From Glycomyces paridis (lineage in GTDB: Bacteria > Actinomycetota > Actinomycetes > Mycobacteriales > Micromonosporaceae): a stretch of DNA of 64,000 nt. The stretch spans positions 62,001 through 126,000 of the forward strand of contig NZ_STGX01000014.1 of the NCBI RefSeq assembly GCF_004912155.1, written 5' to 3'. The notes below the pieces were generated by a model. That model was not told the DNA's origin. It was given only the letters and a program-made list of their open reading frames with translations, and did no database searches. Made by a program: the position numbers and the translations under genes. Positions 8,039-15,797 of this stretch are shown here, one piece after another. Each line of letters begins with the position of its first letter. Within the stretch, counting starts at the first letter, position 1.

Positions 8039-9135
8039 GCCAGGTCACCCGCCGAGACTTCGGTTTCGCCGCGGTCGGCGAGCACCTGGTTGAGGGCGTC
8101 GAGCGCGTAGATGCCCTTGAGGTCGACGTCGTCAAGGAGCCCGACCTCGACCGCGTGGTCCTTGCTGCCCTGGAGGGAGGCGGCGAGGGGGTCGGCGGTG
8201 AAACTGAGGTTCGCGAAGGCGGCGGCGATGACGTCGTCGTCCAGGCGCTTGTCGGTGAGGGCCTCGATGCGGTCGTTGGAGGCGGTCTGGGCCTCCTCGG
8301 GGTTCGCTTCGATGTAGTCCAGGGCCGCGACGTGCGCTTCGATGAAGGCCTTGACGAGTGCGGGCTGGGCGTCGAGGAACGTCTTGGAGACGATGATGTG
8401 GGTGGTGACGAACTCGCCGCCCTCCCACAGCTCGCGCTCGTTGAGGAACTCGACGGCGCCGTTCTTGAGGATGAGCTGCGAGTAGCGCGGCTCGACGGCC
8501 CAGGCCGCCTCGACGGTGCCGTCGTCGAAGGCCGCGGCGACCTCGGCGTTGTCGACGGGGGTCACGGAGACGTCGCCGCCGCCGTTCTCGTCGGTCTCGA
8601 AGCCCTGGTCCTTGAGCCAGTAGCGGGCCGCGACGTCCTGGGTGTTGCCCAGCTGCGGCGTCGCGAGGGCCTTGCCGCGCAGGTCCTCGACCTCGGTGAT
8701 GTCGGGTTTGACGACGAGGCCGGCGCCGCCGGAGGTGGAGCCGGCGATGATGTGGAGGGCCTGGCCGCCGGACTGGGCCCAGCCGTTGATGGCCGGGTTC
8801 GGTCCGATGTAGGAGATGTCGATGGCGTCGGCGAAGAGCGCCTCGATCGCGGAGGGGCCGGCGTTGAAGACGGTCTCCTCGATCGTGACCTCGGCGGGGA
8901 GGGCGTCCTTGAAGACCTCGGCCTGGAGGCCGACGAGGGCGGGGGCGTGGGTGATGTTCCCGAAGTACCCAAGGCGGATCGTGCCGCTGGCGGTCGAGGC
9001 GTCGGCGTCGGCGGCGGCCTTCGCGCCGTCCTCGTCCTCGCCGCAGGCGGCGAGCACGGGGGCGGCGGCGAGGGCCGCGCCTGCGGCGGCGATGACGCTT
9101 CGGCGCTTGAGGGGGCGCGGGCTGGCGTTGCTCAT
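8035..9135 (-). CDS. ABC transporter substrate-binding lipoprotein (TauA/SsuA-like), system 1
   Basis: A 366-residue receptor. Its signal has RR at residues 11-12 and a lipobox ending LAAC with Cys31, so it is probably exported and lipidated. The body has the two-lobed NMT1/TauA pattern (IRLGYFGNITHAPALVG, EALFADAIDISYIGPNP, DLRGKALATPQLGNTQD). It is the first gene of an SBP-ATPase-permease operon. Its upstream 230 bases hold a candidate sulfur-regulator dyad at 9211-9233 and two terminators of the upstream monooxygenase operon. The phrase DISYIGPNP is common in receptors for taurine or alkanesulfonates, but the ligand is not proven. Confidence 0.92.
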   Translation of the reverse strand: MSNASPRPLKRRSVIAAAGAALAAAPVLAACGEDEDGAKAAADADASTASGTIRLGYFGNITHAPALVGLQAEVFKDALPAEVTIEETVFNAGPSAIEALFADAIDISYIGPNPAINGWAQSGGQALHIIAGSTSGGAGLVVKPDITEVEDLRGKALATPQLGNTQDVAARYWLKDQGFETDENGGGDVSVTPVDNAEVAAAFDDGTVEAAWAVEPRYSQLILKNGAVEFLNERELWEGGEFVTTHIIVSKTFLDAQPALVKAFIEAHVAALDYIEANPEEAQTASNDRIEALTDKRLDDDVIAAAFANLSFTADPLAASLQGSKDHAVEVGLLDDVDLKGIYALDALNQVLADRGETEVSAGDLA

Positions 9136-9210
9136 GGGGAGTCTCTCTGCGTTGTAGGGATTGTCGGCGGAGCGGAAGGACCCTGCCGGGGAATTCCTAG
9201 TAGTCCGACT

Positions 9211-9233
9211 ACTCCGACTAATCTAGTGGGAAT
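9211..9233. promoter_or_regulatory. Candidate Rrf2 (CymR-like) operator, site A
   Basis: ACTCCGA, nine bases, then TGGGAAT: an imperfect match to the 7-N9-7 dyad seen exactly in three other places in this locus (14886, 15724, 16290). It lies 76-98 bases ahead of the ABC receptor start at 9135. It is the weakest of the four sites (two mismatches in the left arm, one in the right). A further half-site GAATTCCTAG lies at 9191-9200. Confidence 0.45.
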
Positions 9234-9237
9234 AATA

Positions 9238-9264
9238 GGGTTGCCCCGGAGGCCGGGGCAACCC
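9238..9264 (-). terminator. 12-bp GC stem with three-base loop
   Basis: GGGTTGCCCCGG (9238-9249) pairs with CCGGGGCAACCC (9253-9264). On the minus strand it is followed by a U-containing stretch. It would end the transcript coming from the monooxygenase operon before the next ABC operon begins. Confidence 0.75.
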
Positions 9265-9338
9265 GCGTCCCGCGATGTGGTCGCGGAGACGGTGGTCTGG
9301 CTCGCGAAACGCGCGCCGTCCCAAAGGGATTCCGGTAG

Positions 9339-9358
9339 ATGGGACGGTTCCGTCCCAT
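9339..9358 (-). terminator. 9-bp hairpin just after the monooxygenase stop
   Basis: ATGGGACGG (9339-9347) pairs with CCGTCCCAT (9350-9358) around a two-base loop, nine bases beyond the stop codon of the gene ending at 9367. With the hairpin at 9238-9264 it makes a tandem terminator. Confidence 0.6.
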
Positions 9359-9366
9359 TTGCGGCG

Positions 9367-10752
9367 CTAGCGGGAGTGGGCGAGGACGCCCTTGACCGCC
9401 GCTTCGAGGGCCTCGCGGCGCCGCGGGTTCTCCGGGCGGGCCAGGCCGTAGTGCTCGCGGAGCGTGCTCCCGGCGTACTCGGTGCGGAAGCGCCCCTTGT
9501 CCTGGAGGATCGGCACCACCTGGTCCACGAAGGCCTCCAGGCCCGAGGGCAGCACGGCGGGCATGATGTTGAACCCGTCCGCGGCGAGGCCGTTCCCGTC
9601 GCCGTCGAACCACTCGAAGATCGCGTCGGCGACCTGCTCGGGGGTGCCGGTGAACGTCCGGTGCCCCCTCCCGCCGCCGAGGCGGCCGATGAGCCGGCGC
9701 ACCGTCAGGCGCTCGCGGCGCGCCAGGTCCACGATGAGCGTGAAGCGGCTCTTGGCGCCTTCGATCTCGTCCTCGGTCGGCAGGTGCTCGGGCAGCTCGC
9801 GGTCGAGGTCGAGTTCCGACGGGTCGAGCTTGAGCTGCTTGGCGAGGTTGTTCAGCGCGTACTGCGGGACGATGAGCCGGTCGAGTTCGGCCTCCAGCTC
9901 CCGCGCCTCGGCCTCGGTGGCGCCCAGGACCGGGACGATGCCCGGCAGCACGAGCACCGCGTCCGGGTCGCGCCCGGCGGCCTTCGCGCGGCGCTTGATG
10001 TCGGCGTAGAACGCCTGCGCCTCCGCGAGGGTCTGCTGGGCGGTGAAGATCGCCTCGGCGTGGTTGGCCGCGAACGCCTTCCCGTCCTCGGAGGACCCGG
10101 CCTGCACGAGCAGTGGGTGCCCCTGCGGGGACCGGGGCACGTTGAGCGCCCCGGCGACCTGGAAGTGCTCGCCCTCGTGCCCGGCCGGGTACAGCAGCCG
10201 GTCGTCGCCCCAGAGCCCGGACTCCTTGTCGGCCAGCACGGCCGCGTCGTCCCAGGAGTCCCAGAGCTTCTTGGCGACTTGCAGGAACTCTTCGGCGCGG
10301 GCGTACCGCGAGGCGTGCGAGGGCAGCTCGTCGAGGTTGAAGTTCCGCGCCGCGTCCAATGTGGCGGTGGTGACGATGTTCCACCCCGCGCGGCCGCCCG
10401 AGAGGTGGTCGACCGAGGCGAAGCGCCGCGCCAGGTTGTACGGCTCGTTGTACGTCGTGGAGGCCGTGGCGATCAGGCCGATGCGCTCGGTCTGCGCCGC
10501 GATCGCCGCCAGGACCACCGTGGGTTCCAGGGAGCCGGACGGTCGGCGCCCGATGGTGCCCCACAGGGTCGGCGAGTCGGCGAAGAAGATCGAGTCGAGC
10601 CTTCCGCGCTCGGCGATCTGCGCGAGCCGCGTGTAGTGGCGGATCGACGTGGACGAGTACGGGTCGGACTCGGGGAGGCGCCAGGACGCCTCGTGGTGCC
10701 CGGTGTTCATCAGGAACGCGTTGAGGTGCAACTGCCTCGGCTCGTCGGTCAT
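9367..10752 (-). CDS. FMN-dependent monooxygenase, NtaA/SnaA/DszA family
   Basis: A 461-residue luciferase-like (LLM) flavin-dependent oxygenase. Typical family features are the N-terminal LHLNAFLMNTGHHEASWR, DSIFFADSP, LEPTVVLAAIAAQTERIGL, and GRAGWNIVTT near residue 125. Members (DszA, DmoA, NtaA, SnaA) use reduced FMN supplied by a separate reductase and O2, and several of them cleave C-S bonds. Two flavin reductase genes stand at the head of the same operon (13463-14577), which supports an organosulfur or sulfonate desulfurising role. The exact substrate is unknown. The gene overlaps the ATPase stop by four bases and is the last of the operon. Confidence 0.9.
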   Translation of the reverse strand: MTDEPRQLHLNAFLMNTGHHEASWRLPESDPYSSTSIRHYTRLAQIAERGRLDSIFFADSPTLWGTIGRRPSGSLEPTVVLAAIAAQTERIGLIATASTTYNEPYNLARRFASVDHLSGGRAGWNIVTTATLDAARNFNLDELPSHASRYARAEEFLQVAKKLWDSWDDAAVLADKESGLWGDDRLLYPAGHEGEHFQVAGALNVPRSPQGHPLLVQAGSSEDGKAFAANHAEAIFTAQQTLAEAQAFYADIKRRAKAAGRDPDAVLVLPGIVPVLGATEAEARELEAELDRLIVPQYALNNLAKQLKLDPSELDLDRELPEHLPTEDEIEGAKSRFTLIVDLARRERLTVRRLIGRLGGGRGHRTFTGTPEQVADAIFEWFDGDGNGLAADGFNIMPAVLPSGLEAFVDQVVPILQDKGRFRTEYAGSTLREHYGLARPENPRRREALEAAVKGVLAHSR

Positions 10753-11513
10753 GACTCCTCCTTCTCGGTTTCGGTGGTGCGGGGGCTGTCGAGGCCCAGC
10801 GCGGACAGCAGCTCGGTGCGGATCGCGGCGAACCGCGGGTCAGAGGGGTCGCGGGGGCCGTCGAGGTCGATGCGCCGCTCCGTGCGCACGTGCCCCTGGT
10901 CGAGGACCAGGACCCGGTCGGCGAGGACGATCGCCTCGTCCACGTCGTGCGTCACCAGCAGGACCGCGGGGCGGTGGCGTTCGTACAGGGCCCGCAGGAG
11001 GCCGTGCATCCTGATGCGGGTCAAGGCGTCCAGGGCCCCGAAGGGCTCGTCGGCCAGGAGCAGTTCGGGTTCGCGCACGAGCGAGCGCGCCAGCGCCACC
11101 CGCTGCTGCTCGCCGCCGGACAGCTCGCGCGGCCAGGCCCGCTCCCGCCCTTCGAGGCCGACTTCGGCGAGGGCCTCCTTGCCCTTCGCCTTGGCGCCGG
11201 GGCCTTCGAGGCCGAGGACCACGTTGCGCAGGACCCGCTGCCACGGCAGGAGCCGGGAGTCCTGGAATACCACCGAGACCTGTTCGGGCACTTCGATGTC
11301 GCCCGTGCCGGTCGCGTCCTGGTCGAGGCCCGCGAGGGCCCGCAGGAGCGTGGACTTGCCCGAGCCCGAGCGGCCCAGGAGGGCCACGAACTCGCCGCGC
11401 TCGATGGTGAGGTCGAGCCCGGCCAGGACGGGCCGGTCGTCGGTGAAGGAGCGGTACAGGTTCCTGGTGCGGACGGCCGCGGTGGCGGTCAGTCCTCCAG
11501 TGTGCGTCGCCAT
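10749..11513 (-). CDS. ABC transporter ATP-binding protein (SsuB-like), system 3
   Basis: A 254-residue ATPase with Walker A GRSGSGKS near residue 47, the Q-loop VVFQDSRLLPW, the signature LSGGEQQRVALARSL, Walker B LLLADEPFGALD and a switch His in LLVTHD. It is very similar in layout to the ATPase at 4732-5478, which suggests the two systems arose by duplication. The ATG at 11513 lies inside the end of the permease gene (25-base overlap) and gives a normal N-terminus; a longer upstream reading frame is only the opposite phase of the permease. Confidence 0.92.
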   Translation of the reverse strand: MATHTGGLTATAAVRTRNLYRSFTDDRPVLAGLDLTIERGEFVALLGRSGSGKSTLLRALAGLDQDATGTGDIEVPEQVSVVFQDSRLLPWQRVLRNVVLGLEGPGAKAKGKEALAEVGLEGRERAWPRELSGGEQQRVALARSLVREPELLLADEPFGALDALTRIRMHGLLRALYERHRPAVLLVTHDVDEAIVLADRVLVLDQGHVRTERRIDLDGPRDPSDPRFAAIRTELLSALGLDSPRTTETEKEES

Positions 11514-12367
11514 GTCAGGGCCCTCCTCTGGACGATGCGGACGACGGTGTCGGAGGTGAGGCCGAGCAGGGCGTAGAGGACGAGGCCGACGATGATGATG
11601 TCGGTCTGCCCGTAGGTGCCGGCCAGCAGCATCATGTAGCCGATGCCGCTGGTGGCGTTGACCTGTTCGACCACGACCAGTGAGAGCCACGAGGAGGTGA
11701 CGGCGAAGCGCATCCCCAGGAAGAACCCGGGGAGGGCGCCGGGCAGGACCACGCGGCCGAGGAACGAGGCGGGGCGCAGGCGCAGCGTCTCGGAGAGTTC
11801 GGCGTAGCGCCCGTCGATGGAGCGCAGGCCGTTGTGGGTGTGGATGTAGATCGGGATGAGCACGCCGAGCGCGATCGTGATGATCTTCATCCGCTCGTCG
11901 ATGCCGAACCACAGGAGCAGGAGCGGCAGCAGCGCGAGGTTGGGGATGGACCGCTTGATCTGCACCGGTCCGTCCACGATGGCCTCGCCCCAGCGGCTCA
12001 GGCCTGAGACGATCGCGAGCGCGAGCCCGGCGAGCACCCCGAAGGTGAGGCCGAGTGCGAAGCGGCGGGCCGAGACGAGCAGGTCGGGGCCGAGCCGGCC
12101 CGACTCCCACAGGTCCCATGCGGTCGCGACGACGGTCCACGGCGCCGAGAGGATGCGCGGGTCGATCCAGCCCTGGGCCGAGCCCCAGCTCCAGACGCCG
12201 AGGAGCAGGAGGGGTCCGACGAGGTAGCCGAGCGGGATGGCCTTGCCGGGGCCGAGGCGGCGCCGGCCCCTGGGGCGGGAGGCGCGCCCGCTGGCGGCCT
12301 CGTCGTGCTCGGGCGGCGGTGCCGGGCTGGGGCGGACCTCCTGGTCCGCGGTGTCGACGGCGGTCAC
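11489..12367 (-). CDS. ABC transporter permease (SsuC-like), system 3
   Basis: A 292-residue permease with a charged N-terminal tail of about 45 residues and about six membrane helices. The ATPase-contact loop is visible in ELSETLRLRPASFLGRVVLP. The permease at 5451-6272 has a matching segment pattern (VEQVNATSGIGYMM here, SEQINATSGIGFLM there), supporting paralogy of the two systems. It overlaps its receptor gene by four bases and its ATPase gene by 25. Confidence 0.9.
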   Translation of the reverse strand: MTAVDTADQEVRPSPAPPPEHDEAASGRASRPRGRRRLGPGKAIPLGYLVGPLLLLGVWSWGSAQGWIDPRILSAPWTVVATAWDLWESGRLGPDLLVSARRFALGLTFGVLAGLALAIVSGLSRWGEAIVDGPVQIKRSIPNLALLPLLLLWFGIDERMKIITIALGVLIPIYIHTHNGLRSIDGRYAELSETLRLRPASFLGRVVLPGALPGFFLGMRFAVTSSWLSLVVVEQVNATSGIGYMMLLAGTYGQTDIIIVGLVLYALLGLTSDTVVRIVQRRALTWRRTLED

Positions 12368-13428
12368 GCGTTGCCCCCTTCGCCGTATTCGGCGATGCCC
12401 TCGGCAACGAGGGGCTCGAAGCGCCGGTCGTAGATGGTCGCGGCGTCGAAGGGCTCATTCCCGGTGCCCGCGGCGACGACCTCGATGGTCTCCTGGTGGC
12501 GTTCGATGGTCTCGTCCCAGGTCTCGGGGAAGTCCGGTTCGCCCTCGCGGTCGAACAGGTACTCGCCGTCCTCGTAGGGCAGGCCTTCGTGCTCGACGTA
12601 CCAGGCGTTGATCCACTCCTCGCGGTTGGCGCGGGTCCAGAGCTTCGCGGCGCCCCACAGGCGCACGTACTCGGCGATGGCGGCGGCCTTGTCGGCGTCT
12701 TCGAGGACTTCGACGGGCGCGTACAGCGTCCACGGGTCGTCGCGGAGGCCGTGCGGAATGGTGGTGGCGCCGTCGGAGCCGTACTTGTTGAGGTAGGACC
12801 GCACCTGGGTGCCGCCGATCGGGGCGACGTCGACCTCGTTGCCGGCGAGGGCGTTGGAGTAGGTGTCGGCGGTGCTGGGGAGTTCGACGAGTTCGACGTC
12901 CTCCTTGGCGAGTCCGGCGCTGTCGAGGACGCGCAGGATGAGCGCGCCCTGCGCTTGGCCGGGGGAGAAGGCGATCTTCTTGCCGCGCAGGTCCTCGACC
13001 GTGGTCACGTCGACGCCGGGGGCGACGCCGAGGTCGTAGATGGGGTGTTCGAGCGGGTCGACGCGTCCGGCGGCGGCGACGATCTTGATGGGGAGGTTCG
13101 TCCAGGTGGCGTGGATCGGGGGGATGTCGGCGACGGAGCTGATGTCGAGGGACCTGGCGCGGAAGGCCTCGGAGGACTTGGGTCCGCCGGAGATGTTGGC
13201 CCACTCGTATTCGAAGGTCAGGAGGTCGACCAGGCCCGACAGCTCGAAGGCGAGCTGCTGGGACGGGTCGCCTATGACGAGCTTGGTCCCTTTCGGCACG
13301 GCGGTCGGCAGGTCGGCGTCGGCGCTGAGGACGGGGCCGCTCGGCTCGTCGGTGCAGGCGGCGAGCGCCAGGGCGGCGACGGCCGGGGCGCCGGCGAGCA
13401 GTGTGCGTCGGGTTGCGTTGGATGGCAT
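12364..13428 (-). CDS. ABC transporter substrate-binding lipoprotein, system 3
   Basis: A 354-residue receptor with a signal MPSNATRRTLLAGAP... and lipobox ALAAC (Cys25). SsuA-type phrases are DLRGKKIAFSPGQAQG and NALAGNEVDVAPIGG. Conserved position in the operon (reductase, reductase, SBP, permease, ATPase, monooxygenase) suggests that it captures the sulfonate or sulfone that the monooxygenase then desulfurises. The ATG at 13428 is preferred because it gives the export signal; an upstream extension has no signal-like content. Confidence 0.9.
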   Translation of the reverse strand: MPSNATRRTLLAGAPAVAALALAACTDEPSGPVLSADADLPTAVPKGTKLVIGDPSQQLAFELSGLVDLLTFEYEWANISGGPKSSEAFRARSLDISSVADIPPIHATWTNLPIKIVAAAGRVDPLEHPIYDLGVAPGVDVTTVEDLRGKKIAFSPGQAQGALILRVLDSAGLAKEDVELVELPSTADTYSNALAGNEVDVAPIGGTQVRSYLNKYGSDGATTIPHGLRDDPWTLYAPVEVLEDADKAAAIAEYVRLWGAAKLWTRANREEWINAWYVEHEGLPYEDGEYLFDREGEPDFPETWDETIERHQETIEVVAAGTGNEPFDAATIYDRRFEPLVAEGIAEYGEGGNA

Positions 13429-13462
13429 CGGGTTCGGCCTTTCGGAAGGGCGGGGATCGGGG

Positions 13463-14035
13463 TCAGTCGAGCGGGGCGGCGGCGCAGTACCCGCCGGCGT
13501 GGTAGACGAGCGGATCGTGGGCGCCGCCGGTCTCGGCGTCGGCGACGAGGGCGAGGACGATGTGGTGGTCACCGGCCTCGATGCGGTCGGTCACGACCGC
13601 GCGCAGGAACGCGGGGGCGTTGTCGAGGACGGGTTCGCCCGACTCCAGGCGCGACCACAGCGTGGGGCCGCCGAAGCGGTCGATGCCGCTGGTGGCGAAG
13701 CGGGTCGCGATGTCGTGCTGGTCGGCGGACAGGAAGTTGACGGTGAGGCTGGCGGCGTCGCGCACGGTCGGCCACGCCGAGGAGGTCGCGGCGATCGCGA
13801 AGGAGACCAGCGGCGGGTCGAGCGACACGGAGGTGAGCGAGGTGGCGGTGAACCCGGCCGGGCCGGTCCCGGCGTCGGCGCACACCACGGTGACTCCGGC
13901 GGGGTGGGACCGGAAGAGGGCCCGGAAGTCGGCGGCGCCGACGGTGCCGGTGTGCCCGCGGTGCGCGGTGGCCCGGTGGATCGCGGGGCCGTCGGCGGCG
14001 AAGGCGTCGAGCGCGGTGTCGATGCGGGTGCTCAT
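13463..14035 (-). CDS. Flavin reductase family protein (FMN_red-like, HpaC/DszD type)
   Basis: A 190-residue FMN-binding reductase. Visible family segments are FRALFRSHPAGVTVVCAD, GFTATSLTSVSLDPPLVSFAI and LTVNFLSADQHDIATRFA, with the C-terminal HHIVLALVADAETG. These enzymes reduce free flavin with NAD(P)H and hand it to a two-component monooxygenase, here most likely the DszA/NtaA-type enzyme at the end of the operon. The start overlaps the stop of the SsuE-like reductase gene by four bases. Confidence 0.9.
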   Translation of the reverse strand: MSTRIDTALDAFAADGPAIHRATAHRGHTGTVGAADFRALFRSHPAGVTVVCADAGTGPAGFTATSLTSVSLDPPLVSFAIAATSSAWPTVRDAASLTVNFLSADQHDIATRFATSGIDRFGGPTLWSRLESGEPVLDNAPAFLRAVVTDRIEAGDHHIVLALVADAETGGAHDPLVYHAGGYCAAAPLD

Positions 14036-14577
14036 GCCGAGGCCCCGATCGGCCTGCGACCGAAGGCGAGCGCATCGGCGAGGTCGGCGAGGTGCGCTTC
14101 GGTCCAGGCGCCGAGGCGGGCGTCCAGTTCGGGCAGTTCGCCTTCGACGAGGGTGAGCGAGGGGACGGGGGTCTTCGCGCCGAGTTCGGCGAGGACCGGT
14201 CGCAGGTGGAGGTCGGCGAGGAGCCGGTGCTCGCGCGAGGCGGCGACGGTGACCGGGACGGTCACGGTGCCTTCGAGGGCCTTGGGCGGCAGCTGGTCGA
14301 GGAAGAGTTTGAGCAGCCCGGTGTAGCTGCCCTTGTAGACGGGGGTGGCGACGATGAGGACGTCGCCGGAGCGGATCTGCCCGAGGAGGCGTTCGAAGCC
14401 GCCGTGCGGCGGTTCGAGTCCGGTGAGGTACAGCTCGGCGAGGTCGACGGATTCGGCGCGGGGCTCGGTGCCGAGCCCGGCCGCGATCGCCGCGGCCAGG
14501 GCCTCTGCGGTGGTGAGGGTGCGCGAGAGGCGCTTCGGATTGCCGACGACGGTGGTGACGTTGAGGTTCGCGGTCAT
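14032..14577 (-). CDS. NADPH-dependent FMN reductase (SsuE/MsuE-like)
   Basis: A 181-residue flavodoxin-fold reductase: VVGNPKRLSRT at the phosphate-binding start (about 10-20), then LIVATPVYKGSYTGLLKLFLDQLPP near residue 75-100, the hallmark of the SsuE/MsuE group. It supplies reduced FMN. It is the first structural gene of the six-gene desulfurisation operon. A hairpin at 14609-14630 and a cysteine-type leader peptide precede it, so expression probably responds to sulfur supply. Having two unrelated flavin reductases in one operon is a mild redundancy. Confidence 0.9.
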   Translation of the reverse strand: MTANLNVTTVVGNPKRLSRTLTTAEALAAAIAAGLGTEPRAESVDLAELYLTGLEPPHGGFERLLGQIRSGDVLIVATPVYKGSYTGLLKLFLDQLPPKALEGTVTVPVTVAASREHRLLADLHLRPVLAELGAKTPVPSLTLVEGELPELDARLGAWTEAHLADLADALAFGRRPIGASA

Positions 14578-14608
14578 GGGGGAGTCCTTCGATGGGTGGC
14601 GTGCGGAG

Positions 14609-14630
14609 GCGCGCCCGGTGCCGGGCGCGC
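14609..14630 (-). terminator. GC hairpin in the leader of the desulfurisation operon (possible attenuator)
   Basis: GCGCGCCCGG (14609-14618) pairs with CCGGGCGCGC (14621-14630); a second small hairpin GGTCCGC/GCGGACC is at 14668-14685. Both lie between the leader-peptide stop (14781) and the first structural gene (14577). They could form the regulated part of an attenuator; alternative pairings were not computed. Confidence 0.4.
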
Positions 14631-14780
14631 TGGGTCTGGGGGAGTGGGCACGAGGCGGCCCGATGGCGGTCCGCGCAGGCGGACCCGGCGGGGGCCGGGC
14701 GGCGCGTCCCGCTCAGGGGTCGTCGCGGCCCGGCCGCGTCCGCGGTCGGATTGAAGTGGAGTTGTGAGGCCCTTGGCGGG

Positions 14781-14867
14781 CTAGCTCATTCGAAGAGGAC
14801 AGAGGGCGCTCGCGGCGCGCATCTGATCGATCTCGCGCCGCCGCGTGAGGATGCCGGCGGTCGTCAT
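14781..14867 (-). CDS. 28-residue leader peptide, sulfur/cysteine-responsive type
   Basis: A short open frame reading ATG to TAG, too small for routine gene finding. It ends with the pattern RRREIDQMRAASALC followed by five residues and the stop. From memory, actinomycetes carry many small peptides of the form (R)RR-x-D-x-x-R-x-(A/T)SA-x-C upstream of sulfonate and cysteine genes, annotated as putative leader peptides and thought to sense cysteine through ribosome pausing at the late Cys codon. A -10-like TAATGT ends seven bases before the ATG, so the transcript would be leaderless. It lies 203 bases ahead of the SsuE-like gene. Confidence 0.7.
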   Translation of the reverse strand: MTTAGILTRRREIDQMRAASALCPLRMS

Positions 14868-14874
14868 GCGAACA

Positions 14875-14908
14875 ACATTAGCAGTAATCCTATGGAATTA
14901 CTAGGAAT
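14875..14908 (-). promoter_or_regulatory. Promoter of the desulfurisation operon with Rrf2-type operator, site B
   Basis: On the minus strand a -10-like TAATGT (14875-14880) is followed seven bases later by the leader-peptide ATG, placing transcription start at or next to the ATG. The dyad AATCCTA-N9-TAGGAAT (14886-14908) covers the -17 to -40 region, where a bound repressor would block RNA polymerase. No good -35 hexamer is visible. An adjacent palindrome CTAGGAATTCCTAG occupies 14901-14914. Confidence 0.6.
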
Positions 14909-14910
14909 TC

Positions 14911-15483
14911 CTAGATGCTGAGAACCCGGTCCTCGGCGGGCGAGATCCCCGTGGCGGCCCGGTACTCCACGTCGCGGCTCTTGGTGAACCGGTAGCCCAC
15001 GCCGCGCACGGTCGACACCAGCGCGTCGAACTCGGCGAGCTTGGCGCGCAGGCGCCGCACGTGGACGTCGACGGTGCGGCCCGGCAGGCCGGTGTCCGGG
15101 GTCTCCCAGACGTACTGGAGCAGTTCCGCTCTGGTGTGGACCATCCCCGGGTAGCGCGCGAGGAAGGCCAGGAGCGAGAACTCCAGGCGGGTCAGGCCGA
15201 TCGCCTCGCCGTGGACGAGGACCTCGCGGCCGGGCACGTCGATGACGAGCGCCGGGCGCCGCGCCGGCGCGGCGGCGATCTCGGCGGGGACGTCGAGCGA
15301 GGCCGGCACGCCCTCGGAGGCGACGGCGACGCGCCCGCCCTGCTGGGCGAGGACGCCGAGCGCGGCGGTGAGGCGCCGTGCCAGGCGCGGGTCGTCGGCC
15401 GGGATCTCGACGGTGACGGTGATGGTCGCGGTGCCGGAGCGGCGGAGGACCGGGGGACGGGTGCGGGTCTGGACGGGAGTCAT
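14911..15483 (-). CDS. Winged-helix (OmpR/PhoB-type effector domain) transcriptional regulator
   Basis: A 190-residue protein with no receiver domain. The C-terminal half (about 88-178) is a complete OmpR-type winged helix: LTRLEFSLLAFLARYPG, RAELLQYVW, RTVDVHVRRLRAKL, VSTVRGVGYRF. The N-terminal 85 residues have no phosphoacceptor Asp pattern and are unassigned. The 3' end abuts the promoter/leader of the desulfurisation operon on the same strand, and the 5' end faces the Rrf2 gene. Such orphan winged-helix proteins in actinomycetes often control sulfur or secondary-metabolism genes, but the target here is only inferred from position. Confidence 0.85.
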   Translation of the reverse strand: MTPVQTRTRPPVLRRSGTATITVTVEIPADDPRLARRLTAALGVLAQQGGRVAVASEGVPASLDVPAEIAAAPARRPALVIDVPGREVLVHGEAIGLTRLEFSLLAFLARYPGMVHTRAELLQYVWETPDTGLPGRTVDVHVRRLRAKLAEFDALVSTVRGVGYRFTKSRDVEYRAATGISPAEDRVLSI

Positions 15484-15797
15484 GGGAGCGCCTTCGCATT
15501 CGGTTTCGGTGGGAGTTCCGGGGCGGGCGGCGTCGTCGGCGCGCGCGGGTGGGCGCTTCCGAACTCGGTGACGGGATCGTCCGATCGCCTTGCGGCTCAG
15601 TGGACGGGACCGGCGGCACCGCCCGGTCGACACAGGGCCGAGTCCGAGCGGGAGTAGTCGATGTGGCGCCGCCTGGTCCGCTCGGGACCGGGGCGCCCGC
15701 CGATGCGGTTCACCCCGTGAGCATATCCTATTAATCAAGTAGGATTCAAGTGCTCTGTTCGACATGCCCCGGAACAACACGAAGGGAGCCGCGCACC
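15484..15797. other. Divergent intergenic region of 314 bases
   Basis: This gap separates the winged-helix regulator gene from the Rrf2 gene, which are transcribed away from each other. Apart from the dyad at 15724-15746 I see no further gene, RNA or clear hexamer pair. GC content drops locally around 15720-15750. Confidence 0.6.
15724..15746. promoter_or_regulatory. Rrf2-type operator, site C (autoregulatory position)
   Basis: TATCCTA, nine bases, TAGGATT. The inner six bases of the arms (ATCCTA/TAGGAT) are a perfect inverted repeat. The site lies 52-74 bases ahead of the Rrf2 ATG in an AT-rich pocket, a usual place for autoregulation. Confidence 0.65.
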
